From the NCBI GenBank assembly GCA_902537555.1, contig CACBBR010000009.1, positions 1 to 41,076 of the forward strand: 41,076 nucleotides of DNA, given 5' to 3'. Shown piece after piece: positions 15,665-24,587 of this stretch (the first letter of the stretch is position 1; each line of letters begins with the position of its first letter). The stretch is from an uncultured Pelagibacteraceae bacterium (GTDB lineage: Bacteria; Pseudomonadota; Alphaproteobacteria; Pelagibacterales; Pelagibacteraceae). Both the position numbers and the translations under genes were made by a program. A model generated the notes under the pieces. That model searched no databases. It had not been told where the DNA came from and was given only the letters and a program-made list of their open reading frames with translations.

Positions 15665-15759
15665 ATTGCAGTACTAATACAGCAGATATAAGAAAATTCA
15701 AAGGTTATATTGCTTACAAATTTAGAATAAATTTGATATTTAATGCTATAAGAGATCAT

Positions 15760-16278
15760 ATGATCATAGAATGTCCCAATTGTAATAAAAAATTTAATCT
15801 TGATGAAAAATTAATACCAGATAAAGGTAGAATTCTAAAATGTAGCTCTTGTGAACACATATGGCATCATAAAGTTATTTTAAATATTGATAATAATAAC
15901 AAAATAATATCTGAAGATGAAAACAGTAAATTTGATATTAAACCTTCTCAAATTGATAAAAAAGATAATCAGCTTAATAAAAATAGTAAAGATAAGGATG
16001 CTTTAAATATAAGTAAAGAAAGTATATCAGAGAAAAAAATTAGAAATTTAAAAGTTGGAACAAAAAATAAAAAATCAACTGACGAAATATCAAATAAAAT
16101 AAAGATGATATTTATTTATTTAATTATTTTAGTTATATCATTATTTAGTATGATATTATTATTAGATACATTTAAGTATAATTTGTCCAATATATTTCCA
16201 GCGATAATTCCTCTATTTGATAACTTTTATGAAACTATGCTGGATCTCAAATTATTTATAAAAGATCTTATATACTAA
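15760..16278 (+). CDS. MJ0042-type zinc-ribbon membrane protein
   Basis: The ATG at 15760 gives 172 residues starting MIIECPNCNKKFNLDEKLI. The open frame runs back to 15637, but that part is tRNA-Pro and spacer, so I reject the longer start. The N-terminus is a zinc ribbon with two CxxC knuckles (CPNC and CSSC), of the MJ0042 type common at the N-terminus of alphaproteobacterial membrane proteins. A long charged, asparagine/lysine-rich linker follows, then one membrane segment (about residues 115-140) and a short tail. The function is unknown; family members are often called zinc-ribbon proteins. nhaA starts 2 bases later, so they are probably co-transcribed. Confidence 0.8.
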   Translation: MIIECPNCNKKFNLDEKLIPDKGRILKCSSCEHIWHHKVILNIDNNNKIISEDENSKFDIKPSQIDKKDNQLNKNSKDKDALNISKESISEKKIRNLKVGTKNKKSTDEISNKIKMIFIYLIILVISLFSMILLLDTFKYNLSNIFPAIIPLFDNFYETMLDLKLFIKDLIY

Positions 16279-16280
16279 TT

Positions 16281-17453
16281 ATGATACAAAAAATTACAAA
16301 AGGGTTTTTATCATTTTTTAAACTTGAGGCTGCTAGTGGAATAGTTCTTCTATTTGCAGCTGTAATCGCTTTAATTATAAGTAATTCAGAATTATCAAGT
16401 TTATATTTCTCAACATTAGAAAAATACTTGTTTATAGGAATAAATAATTTTGGTCTTAAGCTTTCGGTTTTGCATTGGATAAATGATGCCTTAATGGCAA
16501 TTTTTTTCTTTTTTGTAACACTTGAAATTAAAAGAGAATTTCTACAGGGAGAATTATCAAATATTAAACAAGCACTCCTTCCTATAATTGCTGCGGTGGG
16601 CGGAATGGTTATTCCAGCATTAATATATGTATTTATAAATTTAGGAGATGGAGAAACTTTAAAAGGGTGGGCAATACCATCAGCTACAGATATTGCTTTC
16701 TCTTTAGGAGTATTGTCATTATTAGGAAGTAGAGTACCTCTTTCTTTAAAAGTATTTTTAACAGCTTTGGCAATTATAGATGATTTAGGAGCTATAGTTA
16801 TAATAGCTCTATTTTACTCTGGTGATTTAAGTATTAAATATTTATCTTTGATGCTGTTAGCATTTATAGTTTTGTTAGTTATAAATAAATTTAATGTAAA
16901 AAAATTTCTTCCCTATCTGATAGTTGGAATTTTCTTATGGGATTTTACACATAATTCAGGAATTCACGCAACAATTGCTGGTGTATTACTTGCAATGACA
17001 ATACCTCACAGAAAAAAAGATAAAGATTTCTCACTACTAATAAAAGTGGAGCACGCAATAAGTCCATATGTTGCATTTGGAATAATGCCAATTTTTGCTT
17101 TTGCAAATGCAGGAGTATCTTTGGAAGGTTTATCCTTTTCGTCGTTATTAGACAAAGTTCCTTTAGGCATAGTTTTGGGATTATTTGTTGGAAAACAATT
17201 GGGTGTTTTTGTATTTTCCTATTTATCTATTAAATTAAAAGTTGCCCAAATGCCAAGTAATACAAGTTGGTATAATTTTTATGGAGTCGGAGTTTTAACA
17301 GGAATTGGTTTTACAATGAGTTTATTTGTTGGAAATTTAGCATTTGCAGATAATTTACAGTATATGGATGGAGTAAAGATTGGAGTTTTAACTGGGTCAT
17401 TATTATCCACTTTATTTGGATACTTTTTAATATTACTTACACCAAATAGATAA
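16281..17453 (+). CDS. nhaA: Na+/H+ antiporter NhaA
   Basis: A 390-residue membrane protein with about twelve segments. Key motifs are WINDALMAIFFFFVTLEIKR, the ion-binding double aspartate in LAIIDDLGAIVIIALFY, SATDIAFSLGVLSLLG, HNSGIHATIAGVLLA and GIGFTMSLFVGNLAF. It exchanges cytoplasmic sodium for protons, controlling pH and sodium in the cell, which suits a marine life. Length is normal. It follows the zinc-ribbon gene after 2 bases and precedes a glutathione peroxidase by 8 bases. Confidence 0.97.
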   Translation: MIQKITKGFLSFFKLEAASGIVLLFAAVIALIISNSELSSLYFSTLEKYLFIGINNFGLKLSVLHWINDALMAIFFFFVTLEIKREFLQGELSNIKQALLPIIAAVGGMVIPALIYVFINLGDGETLKGWAIPSATDIAFSLGVLSLLGSRVPLSLKVFLTALAIIDDLGAIVIIALFYSGDLSIKYLSLMLLAFIVLLVINKFNVKKFLPYLIVGIFLWDFTHNSGIHATIAGVLLAMTIPHRKKDKDFSLLIKVEHAISPYVAFGIMPIFAFANAGVSLEGLSFSSLLDKVPLGIVLGLFVGKQLGVFVFSYLSIKLKVAQMPSNTSWYNFYGVGVLTGIGFTMSLFVGNLAFADNLQYMDGVKIGVLTGSLLSTLFGYFLILLTPNR

Positions 17454-17461
17454 TTTAAATA

Positions 17462-18010
17462 ATGAAAAACCTTCTGATATTTGGACTTACTATAATTATG
17501 ATTTTTTTTAAAAATTCATCACACGCTGAGTATGAAAAGATCTTTTATGATTTTAAAATAAACAGTATTACAGGTGATCAAATTGATTTAAAAGATTTTA
17601 AAGGAAAACCTATTTTAATTGTAAATACGGCAAGCTATTGTGGATTTACAAAACAATACAACGACATGCAAGAACTATGGGAGAAATATAGAGACAGAGG
17701 TTTAATTGTTCTTGGCATACCATCAAATTCCTTTAATCAGGAGAAATCTGATAATAGTGCTGTTAAAGAATTTTGTGAAGTTAACTTTAATATTAACTTT
17801 CCACTTACAGAAATAACTAATGTTAAAGGTGATAATGCGCATGAAATTTATAAATGGGCCAAATCAAACTATGGAAAATCAGCGGTACCTAAGTGGAATT
17901 TTTATAAAATATTAATTAATAAAGAGGGTAAAATTGAAGATACTTATGCATCTTTAACAAGCCCAACATCGAAAAAAGTTACAAAAAAAATTGAAAGTTT
18001 ATTAAATTAA
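17462..18010 (+). CDS. glutathione peroxidase family protein, exported
   Basis: A 182-residue thiol peroxidase with an N-terminal signal peptide (MKNLLIFGLTIIMIFF, likely cleaved after SSHA), so a periplasmic location is expected. The catalytic cysteine lies in NTASYCGFT, the Gln in SNSFNQEK, and Trp-Asn in PKWNFYK, so the catalytic tetrad is complete. A cysteine in KEFCEVNFN could be the resolving residue, suggesting reduction by thioredoxin-like partners rather than glutathione. Its 3' end overlaps the MBL-fold gene by 9 bases, tail to tail. Confidence 0.92.
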   Translation: MKNLLIFGLTIIMIFFKNSSHAEYEKIFYDFKINSITGDQIDLKDFKGKPILIVNTASYCGFTKQYNDMQELWEKYRDRGLIVLGIPSNSFNQEKSDNSAVKEFCEVNFNINFPLTEITNVKGDNAHEIYKWAKSNYGKSAVPKWNFYKILINKEGKIEDTYASLTSPTSKKVTKKIESLLN

Positions 18011-18775
18011 AAATGTCAATCCATCGTGAGCAGGAGTTACATTTTTAGGTAATAATTTTTTTATTTCGTTATAGTCGATTTCATTACTTAAATTTGTTAA
18101 AATTGTATTCTTTGGCTTAATTTTATCAATTAATTTTAACACATCCTTTAAATTAAAATGGGTTGGATGAAAATTATATCTTAAACAATCTACAATAAGA
18201 TATTTTAAATTTTTAAGATATTTTAAATCTTTATTATCAATCTTATTAACATCAGGTGCATAAGCACATTTGTCATTAATTATGTAACAAATACTTTTTA
18301 TTGATCCATGATGAACCTTTAATGATTTAATAGTAATTTTTGTTTTTAAATCATCAAGTAAATGCTTTTTTTTTAATATTTTGGCATCAAGTATAGATGG
18401 ATAATTTTTGTAATCTTTGAAACAATAACCAAAAGTATTTTTTAGATATTTCTTTGTAGTTTCATCTGCGAAAATTGGTATTTTTTTTCTATTTTTTAAT
18501 GAGAAAACTCTCAACTCATTAATTCCATGTGTTTGATCAGCATGTAAATGAGTGTAAAAAACTATATCAATATTTTTAACTTTATTTTTTAATAATTGAG
18601 ATTTTAGATCTGGAGATGTATCAATTAGAATATTTAAGTTTTTAGAACTTATAAGAGCCGAACATCTTGATCGTATATTTCTTTTATTCTTAGGATCACA
18701 ACTTCCATAATATCCATCAATTCGTGGTATACCTAAAGAGCTACCACAACCCAAAATAGTAAATTTTATGCTCAT
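18002..18775 (-). CDS. MBL-fold metal-dependent hydrolase (PhnP-like)
   Basis: A 257-residue metallo-beta-lactamase-fold protein with the metal motif THLHADQTHG (HxHxDH) and the PhnP-like N-terminus FTILGCGSSLGIPRIDG. DTSPDLKSQLL and TNLSNEIDY carry further conserved positions. Relatives act on cyclic phosphodiesters (PhnP) or related substrates; no phn genes are near, so a general phosphodiesterase role is more likely. It overlaps tatD by 4 bases (ATGA) and is the last gene of a nine-gene run. The tatD-MBL pair after metG is a conserved alphaproteobacterial order. Confidence 0.9.
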   Translation of the reverse strand: MSIKFTILGCGSSLGIPRIDGYYGSCDPKNKRNIRSRCSALISSKNLNILIDTSPDLKSQLLKNKVKNIDIVFYTHLHADQTHGINELRVFSLKNRKKIPIFADETTKKYLKNTFGYCFKDYKNYPSILDAKILKKKHLLDDLKTKITIKSLKVHHGSIKSICYIINDKCAYAPDVNKIDNKDLKYLKNLKYLIVDCLRYNFHPTHFNLKDVLKLIDKIKPKNTILTNLSNEIDYNEIKKLLPKNVTPAHDGLTFLI

Positions 18776-19542
18776 TTATTAAAAAATAATCTATTAAAAT
18801 TGTCAGTAGTTATTTTATCAAGATCTTCTATATCAATATTTTTCAATTCAGATAATTTTTTTAGTGTGTAACGCACAAAAGAAGGTTCATTTTTCTTACC
18901 TCTCATTGGCTCAGGTGCTAAAAAAGGACTGTCTGTTTCAACAAGTAATCTTTCTAATGGTAATTCTTTAAAAGTATTTTGAAGATCAGTGCTATTCTTA
19001 AATGTAATAATACCACTAGCTGAAAAGTAGGAGTTAAGTTTCATTAATTTCAATGCGAAAGTTAGAGATCCAGTAAAACAATGCATGAGTATTTTTAAAT
19101 TCTTGTTAGAATTTTTTAATATTTCATATGTTTCAGCTTCAGCATTTCTAGAATGTACAATTAAAGGCATATCTAATTCTAATGCTGCATCTATATGATT
19201 TTGAAAACTTCTTATTTGTTTATCTTTGTCACTATTATTATAATAAAAATCTAAACCTGTCTCGCCTACTCCAATTATTTTACTATAAGTTTTAATTTTT
19301 TTAATTATTTCATCTTTAGATACATGATCATTGTTAGTTTCGTGGGGATGTATACCAAAAGTTCCAAATATCATTTCATCTTTGTTTATAATCTCTAAAA
19401 TTTTAGGAAATCCTTTTAATGTTGTTGATATTGTTAATAGCTTTTGAACACCCTCTTTTTTGCATTTTGCTAAAATATCTTCAATATTTTGAGCTAGAGG
19501 TTCATGATCAAGGTGACAATGAGAATCAATCATTTTTTTCAA
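18772..19542 (-). CDS. TatD-family metal-dependent deoxyribonuclease
   Basis: A 256-residue TIM-barrel hydrolase of the TatD family. Metal ligands are seen in IDSHCHLDHE (HxH), the glutamate in GVGETGLDFYY, the histidine in PLIVHSRNAEAE, the histidine in LMHCFTGSL, and the aspartate in LVETDSPFLAPEP. TatD proteins are 3'-5' DNA exonucleases or related phosphoesterases in the cytosol. The start overlaps metG by 17 bases, and the end overlaps the MBL-fold gene by 4. Confidence 0.95.
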   Translation of the reverse strand: MKKMIDSHCHLDHEPLAQNIEDILAKCKKEGVQKLLTISTTLKGFPKILEIINKDEMIFGTFGIHPHETNNDHVSKDEIIKKIKTYSKIIGVGETGLDFYYNNSDKDKQIRSFQNHIDAALELDMPLIVHSRNAEAETYEILKNSNKNLKILMHCFTGSLTFALKLMKLNSYFSASGIITFKNSTDLQNTFKELPLERLLVETDSPFLAPEPMRGKKNEPSFVRYTLKKLSELKNIDIEDLDKITTDNFNRLFFNK

Positions 19543-21064
19543 TCTTTCTGAATAGTATATCTAATTTACTTAATTTTAGACCTTTCCTTAAATAATTATT
19601 ATTCCTTATTGTATCAAAATAAATTTTATCTTCCTTTATACCAAATACATCTAATACTTTGAGAGATGAACTTGGTATTATTGGATATAGTAATATAGTA
19701 ACTTTTCTTATTAGCTCCAATGCAACATAAATAATAGTATTCATCCTTAATTTATCACTCTTTTTTTTCCAAGGCTCCTGATCGTTAAAATACTTATTTG
19801 CAGCAAATAACTGTTCAACAATAAAATTTATATATGAATTTACATCCTGATTGTCAGAATATTTTATTAAATTTTCATAATGTATAGAGTATTGATCTAA
19901 GATCAATTTATCGTCTTCTGTAAAATTATCATTGTTAGGAACTTCAAAATTTGAATTTTTATCGCAAAATGTCAAAACCCTTTGGCACAGATTTCCATAA
20001 TTATTAGCCAAATCACTATTAATACAAGTCTCTAATTTTTCTTGTGAAATATTTCCATCGTTACCGAAAGAAACTTCTTTAATTAAATAATATCTTAATG
20101 GATCTAAACCATAAGTATCTATTATTTCAAGCGGGTCTAAAATATTACCTTTAGATTTTGACATTTTTTCATCTCCTGAGAGTATCCATCCATGACCAAA
20201 TACTCTTTTTGGAGGATTTATATCAGCAGCTAACAAAAAAGCTGGCCAGTAAATTGCATGGAATCTTAATATATCTTTACCTATTAAATGGAGATCTGCA
20301 GGCCAAAAAGATTTATACAAATCATCACTTTCATTTGGATAATTTAAAGCACTCAGATAATTTGTTAAAGCATCCAACCATACATAAATAACATGATCCT
20401 TATTAGAAGGAACTTTTATTCCCCAATTGAAAGATTTTCTGCTGACAGATAAATCTTTTAACCCTGATTTAACAAAACTAACAACTTCATTTTTTCTTGT
20501 TTCAGGTAGTATAAATTCTGGATTTTTATCATAAAATTCAATCAATTTATCTTGCCAATTAGATAATCTAAAAAAATAAGATTCTTCCTCCACCCACTCT
20601 ACTTTAGATCCTGAAGTGATTGCTTTTTTTGCACCATTAAAATCCTCAATTTCGCTTTCTGTGTAAAACGCTTCATCTGAGACAGAATACCAACCTGAGT
20701 ACTTTGATAAGTATATTTCACCTTTTTTTTCTAGAATATTCCAAAGATTTTCAACAGATTTAGCATGTCTAGTTTCTGTAGTTCTTATAAAATCATTATT
20801 TGATAAGTTTAATGTCTCAGATAAGTCTCTAAAAGTTTTACTAATTTCATTACAGAACAATAATGGATCCATTTTTTTTTCTTCAGCTGCACGTTGTATT
20901 TTCTGTCCATGCTCATCCGTACCAGTTAAAAAATAAACATTAAAACCCTGTATTCTTTTTAATCTTGCAAAAAAATCAGCAATAATACTTGAATATGCGT
21001 GACCCATATGAGGCTTTGCAGATGGATAATATATTGGTGTTGTAATGTAGTAATTTTTATTCAC
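19526..21064 (-). CDS. metG: methionyl-tRNA synthetase
   Basis: A 512-residue class I aminoacyl-tRNA synthetase that charges tRNA-Met. The HIGH-type motif is PSAKPHMGHAYS and the KMSKS loop is GDEKMSKSKGN. WLDALTNYLSALNYP and GKDILRFHAIYWPAFL are the methionine-site helices. The connective peptide (KYSGWYSVSDEAFYTESEI region) has no cysteine knuckle, as in the short alphaproteobacterial form. The C-terminus ends after the anticodon-binding helical domain and lacks the dimer/tRNA-binding extension. It overlaps holB by 8 bases and tatD by 17. Confidence 0.97.
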   Translation of the reverse strand: MNKNYYITTPIYYPSAKPHMGHAYSSIIADFFARLKRIQGFNVYFLTGTDEHGQKIQRAAEEKKMDPLLFCNEISKTFRDLSETLNLSNNDFIRTTETRHAKSVENLWNILEKKGEIYLSKYSGWYSVSDEAFYTESEIEDFNGAKKAITSGSKVEWVEEESYFFRLSNWQDKLIEFYDKNPEFILPETRKNEVVSFVKSGLKDLSVSRKSFNWGIKVPSNKDHVIYVWLDALTNYLSALNYPNESDDLYKSFWPADLHLIGKDILRFHAIYWPAFLLAADINPPKRVFGHGWILSGDEKMSKSKGNILDPLEIIDTYGLDPLRYYLIKEVSFGNDGNISQEKLETCINSDLANNYGNLCQRVLTFCDKNSNFEVPNNDNFTEDDKLILDQYSIHYENLIKYSDNQDVNSYINFIVEQLFAANKYFNDQEPWKKKSDKLRMNTIIYVALELIRKVTILLYPIIPSSSLKVLDVFGIKEDKIYFDTIRNNNYLRKGLKLSKLDILFRKIEKND

Positions 21065-21977
21065 TTAATAATTTATCATTAAATTCTAGAAAAAATGATT
21101 CAAAATCTAAATTATATTTTTTAACAAAAGAAAATTTTAGATAAAAATACTTTTTAATTTTGAATGAAATATTCTTGGAATTGTTTATATTTTTGTAGAA
21201 AAAAAGTTCAATAAATAAATTCAAATATTCTTTAATAAATTCATCAGATTTATATAGTTTATTTTTAATAATATGACCCAATAAGTCTTCAATATTGCAC
21301 TCTTTTAAAGATAAATCATTGTTTTCTAGAAAATTTACCAATGATATTAAAAATGATGGTGAATTATAGTTGTTTATAAAGTCTAAGTTTATATCGTCAT
21401 ACTTAATACTATTAAAATAATAATTCACAATCTCAATTGTTTCTGAATTATTTAAACTTAATTTAAATTCTAAACATCTTGATCTAATTGTTTCTAAAAT
21501 TTTGAATTCAGAATTATTGATTAAAATATAATATGTTTTATTATTAGGTTCTTCGATAGATTTTAATAAAGCATTTGCTGAATTGATACCTAATAAGTTT
21601 ATGTCCTCGATTATGATAAATTTTCTTTCGTTATTAAAAGAAGTTTGATTTGTAAACTGAGTCATTTCTCTAATTTGATCAATATCAATTATCTTTTTAT
21701 CCTTTTTTTTCTGAATTTTGAAAATATTAGCGTGAGAATTTGAGGAAATAAGTAGAGATAAATTATTATTTATATTATATTCATAGTTATTCAAATTGTA
21801 AAATTGCTCATTATTTTTAGAATAAAGGTAATTTAAAAGATGACTTACAAAAAGTTTTTTTCCTATACCTTTAGGACCATTTAATAAAATCTTATTTGGA
21901 AATTTTTCTATTTGGTCTAAATAAATTAAATTATTAAAAAGAGTTTTATGGCCAAAAAGTTTACTTGTTTCGCTCAT
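21057..21977 (-). CDS. holB: DNA polymerase III delta' subunit (clamp loader)
   Basis: A 306-residue AAA+ clamp-loader subunit. It shows a P-loop-like NGPKGIGKKLF, a DIDQIREMTQF helix, ALLKSIEEPNNKTYYILI and the arginine-finger motif TIRSRCLEF. These mark the delta' family that opens the beta clamp with delta and DnaX. The zinc-module cysteines known in E. coli HolB are absent (no cysteine between residues 40 and 110), which I believe is common in alphaproteobacteria. The protein is highly asparagine/isoleucine-rich. It starts directly after tmk, with no base between them, and overlaps metG by 8 bases. Confidence 0.9.
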   Translation of the reverse strand: MSETSKLFGHKTLFNNLIYLDQIEKFPNKILLNGPKGIGKKLFVSHLLNYLYSKNNEQFYNLNNYEYNINNNLSLLISSNSHANIFKIQKKKDKKIIDIDQIREMTQFTNQTSFNNERKFIIIEDINLLGINSANALLKSIEEPNNKTYYILINNSEFKILETIRSRCLEFKLSLNNSETIEIVNYYFNSIKYDDINLDFINNYNSPSFLISLVNFLENNDLSLKECNIEDLLGHIIKNKLYKSDEFIKEYLNLFIELFFYKNINNSKNISFKIKKYFYLKFSFVKKYNLDFESFFLEFNDKLLSE

Positions 21978-22598
21978 TTATTTTAAAATTTCTTTTATTT
22001 TGTTGATTAATTTATTTTCGATAATTTTTAAACTATCTTTGTTGCTATCTAATATTAAGTATTTAGATTTATTTTTTAGCGCAATTTTTAAAAATCCTTT
22101 TTGAACTTTATTATAAAAATTATAATTAAAATTATCGTATTTATTTTTATTCTTTCTGGATTTAAGCCTCTTTAACATATTTTTTTTATTTACAATATTT
22201 AAAAAAGTAAAGTTTGGTTTAAAATTACCTAATATATAATTGTTCATTCTTAAAATTAAATTTTTATCTAATCTCATACCATAATGTTGGTATGCTATTG
22301 TCGAGTCTATAAATCTATCAATCAATATTACTTTTTTTTTATAATTCTCTTTTAAAATTTTATCAAAATTTTCTGATCTAGAAGCCATAAGCAGAAATAA
22401 GTCAGTTTTATTATTTAATTTTGATTTTTTATTTAACATCAATTGTCTTAATTTTTCAGAAAGATTTGTGCCACCAGGTTCTCTAAAACTAATGTATTTA
22501 ATTTTATTTTTTTTTAAATATTTTATAACTTTTTTTAGACTAGTGGATTTTCCAGAAGTCTCTATACCTTCGAAGACTATTATAGGGTTTTTAGACAT
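21978..22598 (-). CDS. tmk: thymidylate kinase
   Basis: A 206-residue P-loop kinase that converts dTMP to dTDP. The P-loop is VFEGIETSGKSTS, the DR-type motif is VILIDRFIDSTIAYQ, and SFREPGGTNLSEKLR is the dNMP-binding signature. The lid region around MLKRLKSRKNKNKYDN is lysine-rich. The family P-loop is more often EGxEGxGKST; here I and T replace the middle pair, a mild difference. Its start overlaps the carboxypeptidase gene by 8 bases and its end touches holB, the usual alphaproteobacterial dac-tmk-holB order. Confidence 0.95.
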   Translation of the reverse strand: MSKNPIIVFEGIETSGKSTSLKKVIKYLKKNKIKYISFREPGGTNLSEKLRQLMLNKKSKLNNKTDLFLLMASRSENFDKILKENYKKKVILIDRFIDSTIAYQHYGMRLDKNLILRMNNYILGNFKPNFTFLNIVNKKNMLKRLKSRKNKNKYDNFNYNFYNKVQKGFLKIALKNKSKYLILDSNKDSLKIIENKLINKIKEILK

Positions 22599-23745
22599 CG
22601 CCCCAAATTAGGAAATTTATTGAGGAAATAAATCTAGAAAAAATATTTTGTCTTTTTACATTTTCAAAAGCTAATAAATCATATTCTCCTATTTGTTCAT
22701 CTTTATAGGTAATTTTAACTTTTCCAATTATATCATTTTTTAATATTGGAGCTTTTAACGGCCCTTGATAATCAATTAAAACTTTTAGATATTTTTTTTT
22801 TGCTTTTGGAATAGTTTGATAAACGTTTTCATTAATATAAGATTTAACCTTTTTTTTAGTCCCTTGCCAAACATCAAGCTCATCAAATATTTCGTCTTTT
22901 TTAGCAATATTAATTGTGTCAAAATTAGTTAGTCCATATGTTAACAATTTAAGTGATTCTTTTGATCTCGAATTTTTTGATTCAAAACCACTTCCAACAG
23001 CGATTACTCTTCTCTCATTTCTTTTAATTGTTGAGGCGAGTGAATATTTTTCATATGCAAGATATCCTGTCTTTATTCCGTCAACACCAATATTTTTATA
23101 AAGCAATGGATTACGATTACCTTGTTTAATAGGATCACCGCCAGTTCTTTCCCATGTAAATTCAGTTTCTTTATAATATTCATAGTAGTTTGGATAATTT
23201 TTTATTAAGTAATTCGACATTATTAATATATCCCTAACTGTTGATAAATTGTCTGGAGCATTTATTCCTGATGAGTTTGAAAAATTTGTATTTTCCATAC
23301 CAATTTCTTTTGCTTTTTCAGTCATCATAATTGCAAACTCTTCTTCTGTACCGGCAATACCCTCTGCTAGTGCAATACAAGCATCATTTCCAGATGAAAC
23401 AATGATACCTCTTAATAAATTTTCGACAGTTATTTCGTCTCCAACCATAATAAACATTGAAGAATAACCTGCTTGAGACAATCTCCATGCATTTTCAGAG
23501 ACTAAAAATTTATCGTCTAAAGACAACTCACCACTTTTAAGTAAATCAAAAGCTATAATTGAAGTCATAATTTTTGTCATTGATGCAGGAAATATCTGTC
23601 TATCAGCATCTTTTTCAAACAATATCTTGCCTGACAAATAATCTTGGACAATAGCAGTTCTTGCATTTACATCAAAGTTGGCAAAAACTGGCTTTATCAA
23701 GGATGCAAAAATTATTAAAATTAACGATAAATATTTAATTCTCAT
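22591..23745 (-). CDS. D-alanyl-D-alanine carboxypeptidase (PBP5/6 type)
   Basis: A 384-residue penicillin-binding protein that trims the terminal D-Ala from peptidoglycan stem peptides in the periplasm. A signal peptide (to about residue 22, ending VFA) is followed by the SxxK motif in PASMTKIMT, SGN in VSSGNDACIALAEG and KTG in VDGIKTGYLA. A C-terminal beta domain (residues 275-360) and a final amphipathic helix (FSRFISSINFLIWG) for membrane anchoring complete the family plan. It overlaps the RlpA-like gene by 4 bases and tmk by 8. It is likely co-expressed with the MltB-type transglycosylase, so these form a small cell-wall remodelling set. Confidence 0.95.
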   Translation of the reverse strand: MRIKYLSLILIIFASLIKPVFANFDVNARTAIVQDYLSGKILFEKDADRQIFPASMTKIMTSIIAFDLLKSGELSLDDKFLVSENAWRLSQAGYSSMFIMVGDEITVENLLRGIIVSSGNDACIALAEGIAGTEEEFAIMMTEKAKEIGMENTNFSNSSGINAPDNLSTVRDILIMSNYLIKNYPNYYEYYKETEFTWERTGGDPIKQGNRNPLLYKNIGVDGIKTGYLAYEKYSLASTIKRNERRVIAVGSGFESKNSRSKESLKLLTYGLTNFDTINIAKKDEIFDELDVWQGTKKKVKSYINENVYQTIPKAKKKYLKVLIDYQGPLKAPILKNDIIGKVKITYKDEQIGEYDLLAFENVKRQNIFSRFISSINFLIWGDV

Positions 23746-24587
23746 AATTTAATTATTTCAATACTATCAAAATCAAGATTTTCGATATTATGAAATCCTT
23801 TCTTTAATTTTTCAAAATCTTTATAAGGTCCTTTATAAACTCTAAAATTATTTTGTGACAACTTTTTGATTAAAATATTTTCAATTTTATACTCTTCAAA
23901 TAACATATTTTTTAACATAATAGCAGAGTCTTCAAAATAAAAATCTGCAAATTTAATTATATAATTGAAATCAGTTACATTATTTTCAACCTTAGAGGCT
24001 ATTATTTCAGTTTCTAAACTTATACTTTGAACAAATATCTCATCAACAGGTGCTTTATTTGGGATCTGCTTTTCTTCATCAAATGTTTTAACATCATTTG
24101 CAACATACAAATTATTAGAATTGATTGTTTCAATATATACATATGGTTCATACGGGTTTATCAATAACTCGTTAACAATTCTTTTAGTAATAACTGAATT
24201 ATAAAAAATTGGTAAAGATATTTGATTTTCTACAACAGTGGTTAATTGTTTTCCATTTAGGATATTAGTTATTCTTACAGGCGTACCATTTGGTAAATTT
24301 GGACTTAAAATTTTAAACGATGAATTTTTTAATTTATATTCCAGAGAAACATCTGAATCTTCACCATTTATTAAAGCAAAACCTTTATTTGAATAAACTA
24401 TATTATTTAATTTGCCTTTTTCATTTTTTTTTGGAGTTTCTTCAATTTCTTCTTTTAGGATTGCAGATTTTATCTCATTTGATGATTTTGTATCCTTAGG
24501 TTTATTCTTAATGTTTATGTTTGACGAGTGATGTTCACAAGCAAATAAAGACAAAAATATAAGATATAAAATATATTTAAATTGCAT
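23742..24587 (-). CDS. RlpA-like lipoprotein with degenerate barrel domain and SPOR domain
   Basis: A 281-residue lipoprotein with signal MQFKYILYLIFLSLFAC (cysteine 17). A low-complexity linker (about 20-60) leads to a double-psi-barrel-like region (65-155) that includes LPNGTPVRITNILNGKQ. In active RlpA this strand is followed by V-x-DRGP; here the equivalent reads VVENQISLPIFYN, so the acidic catalytic site looks lost. Residues 207-280 form a SPOR domain (YIIKFADFYFEDSAIML; FRVYKGPYKDFEKLKKG) that binds denuded glycan at the septum. The gene order mltB-rlpA-dac-tmk supports an RlpA ancestry. It probably acts as a septal peptidoglycan-binding factor rather than a transglycosylase, which is inference. 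It overlaps both neighbours. Confidence 0.75.
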   Translation of the reverse strand: MQFKYILYLIFLSLFACEHHSSNINIKNKPKDTKSSNEIKSAILKEEIEETPKKNEKGKLNNIVYSNKGFALINGEDSDVSLEYKLKNSSFKILSPNLPNGTPVRITNILNGKQLTTVVENQISLPIFYNSVITKRIVNELLINPYEPYVYIETINSNNLYVANDVKTFDEEKQIPNKAPVDEIFVQSISLETEIIASKVENNVTDFNYIIKFADFYFEDSAIMLKNMLFEEYKIENILIKKLSQNNFRVYKGPYKDFEKLKKGFHNIENLDFDSIEIIKL

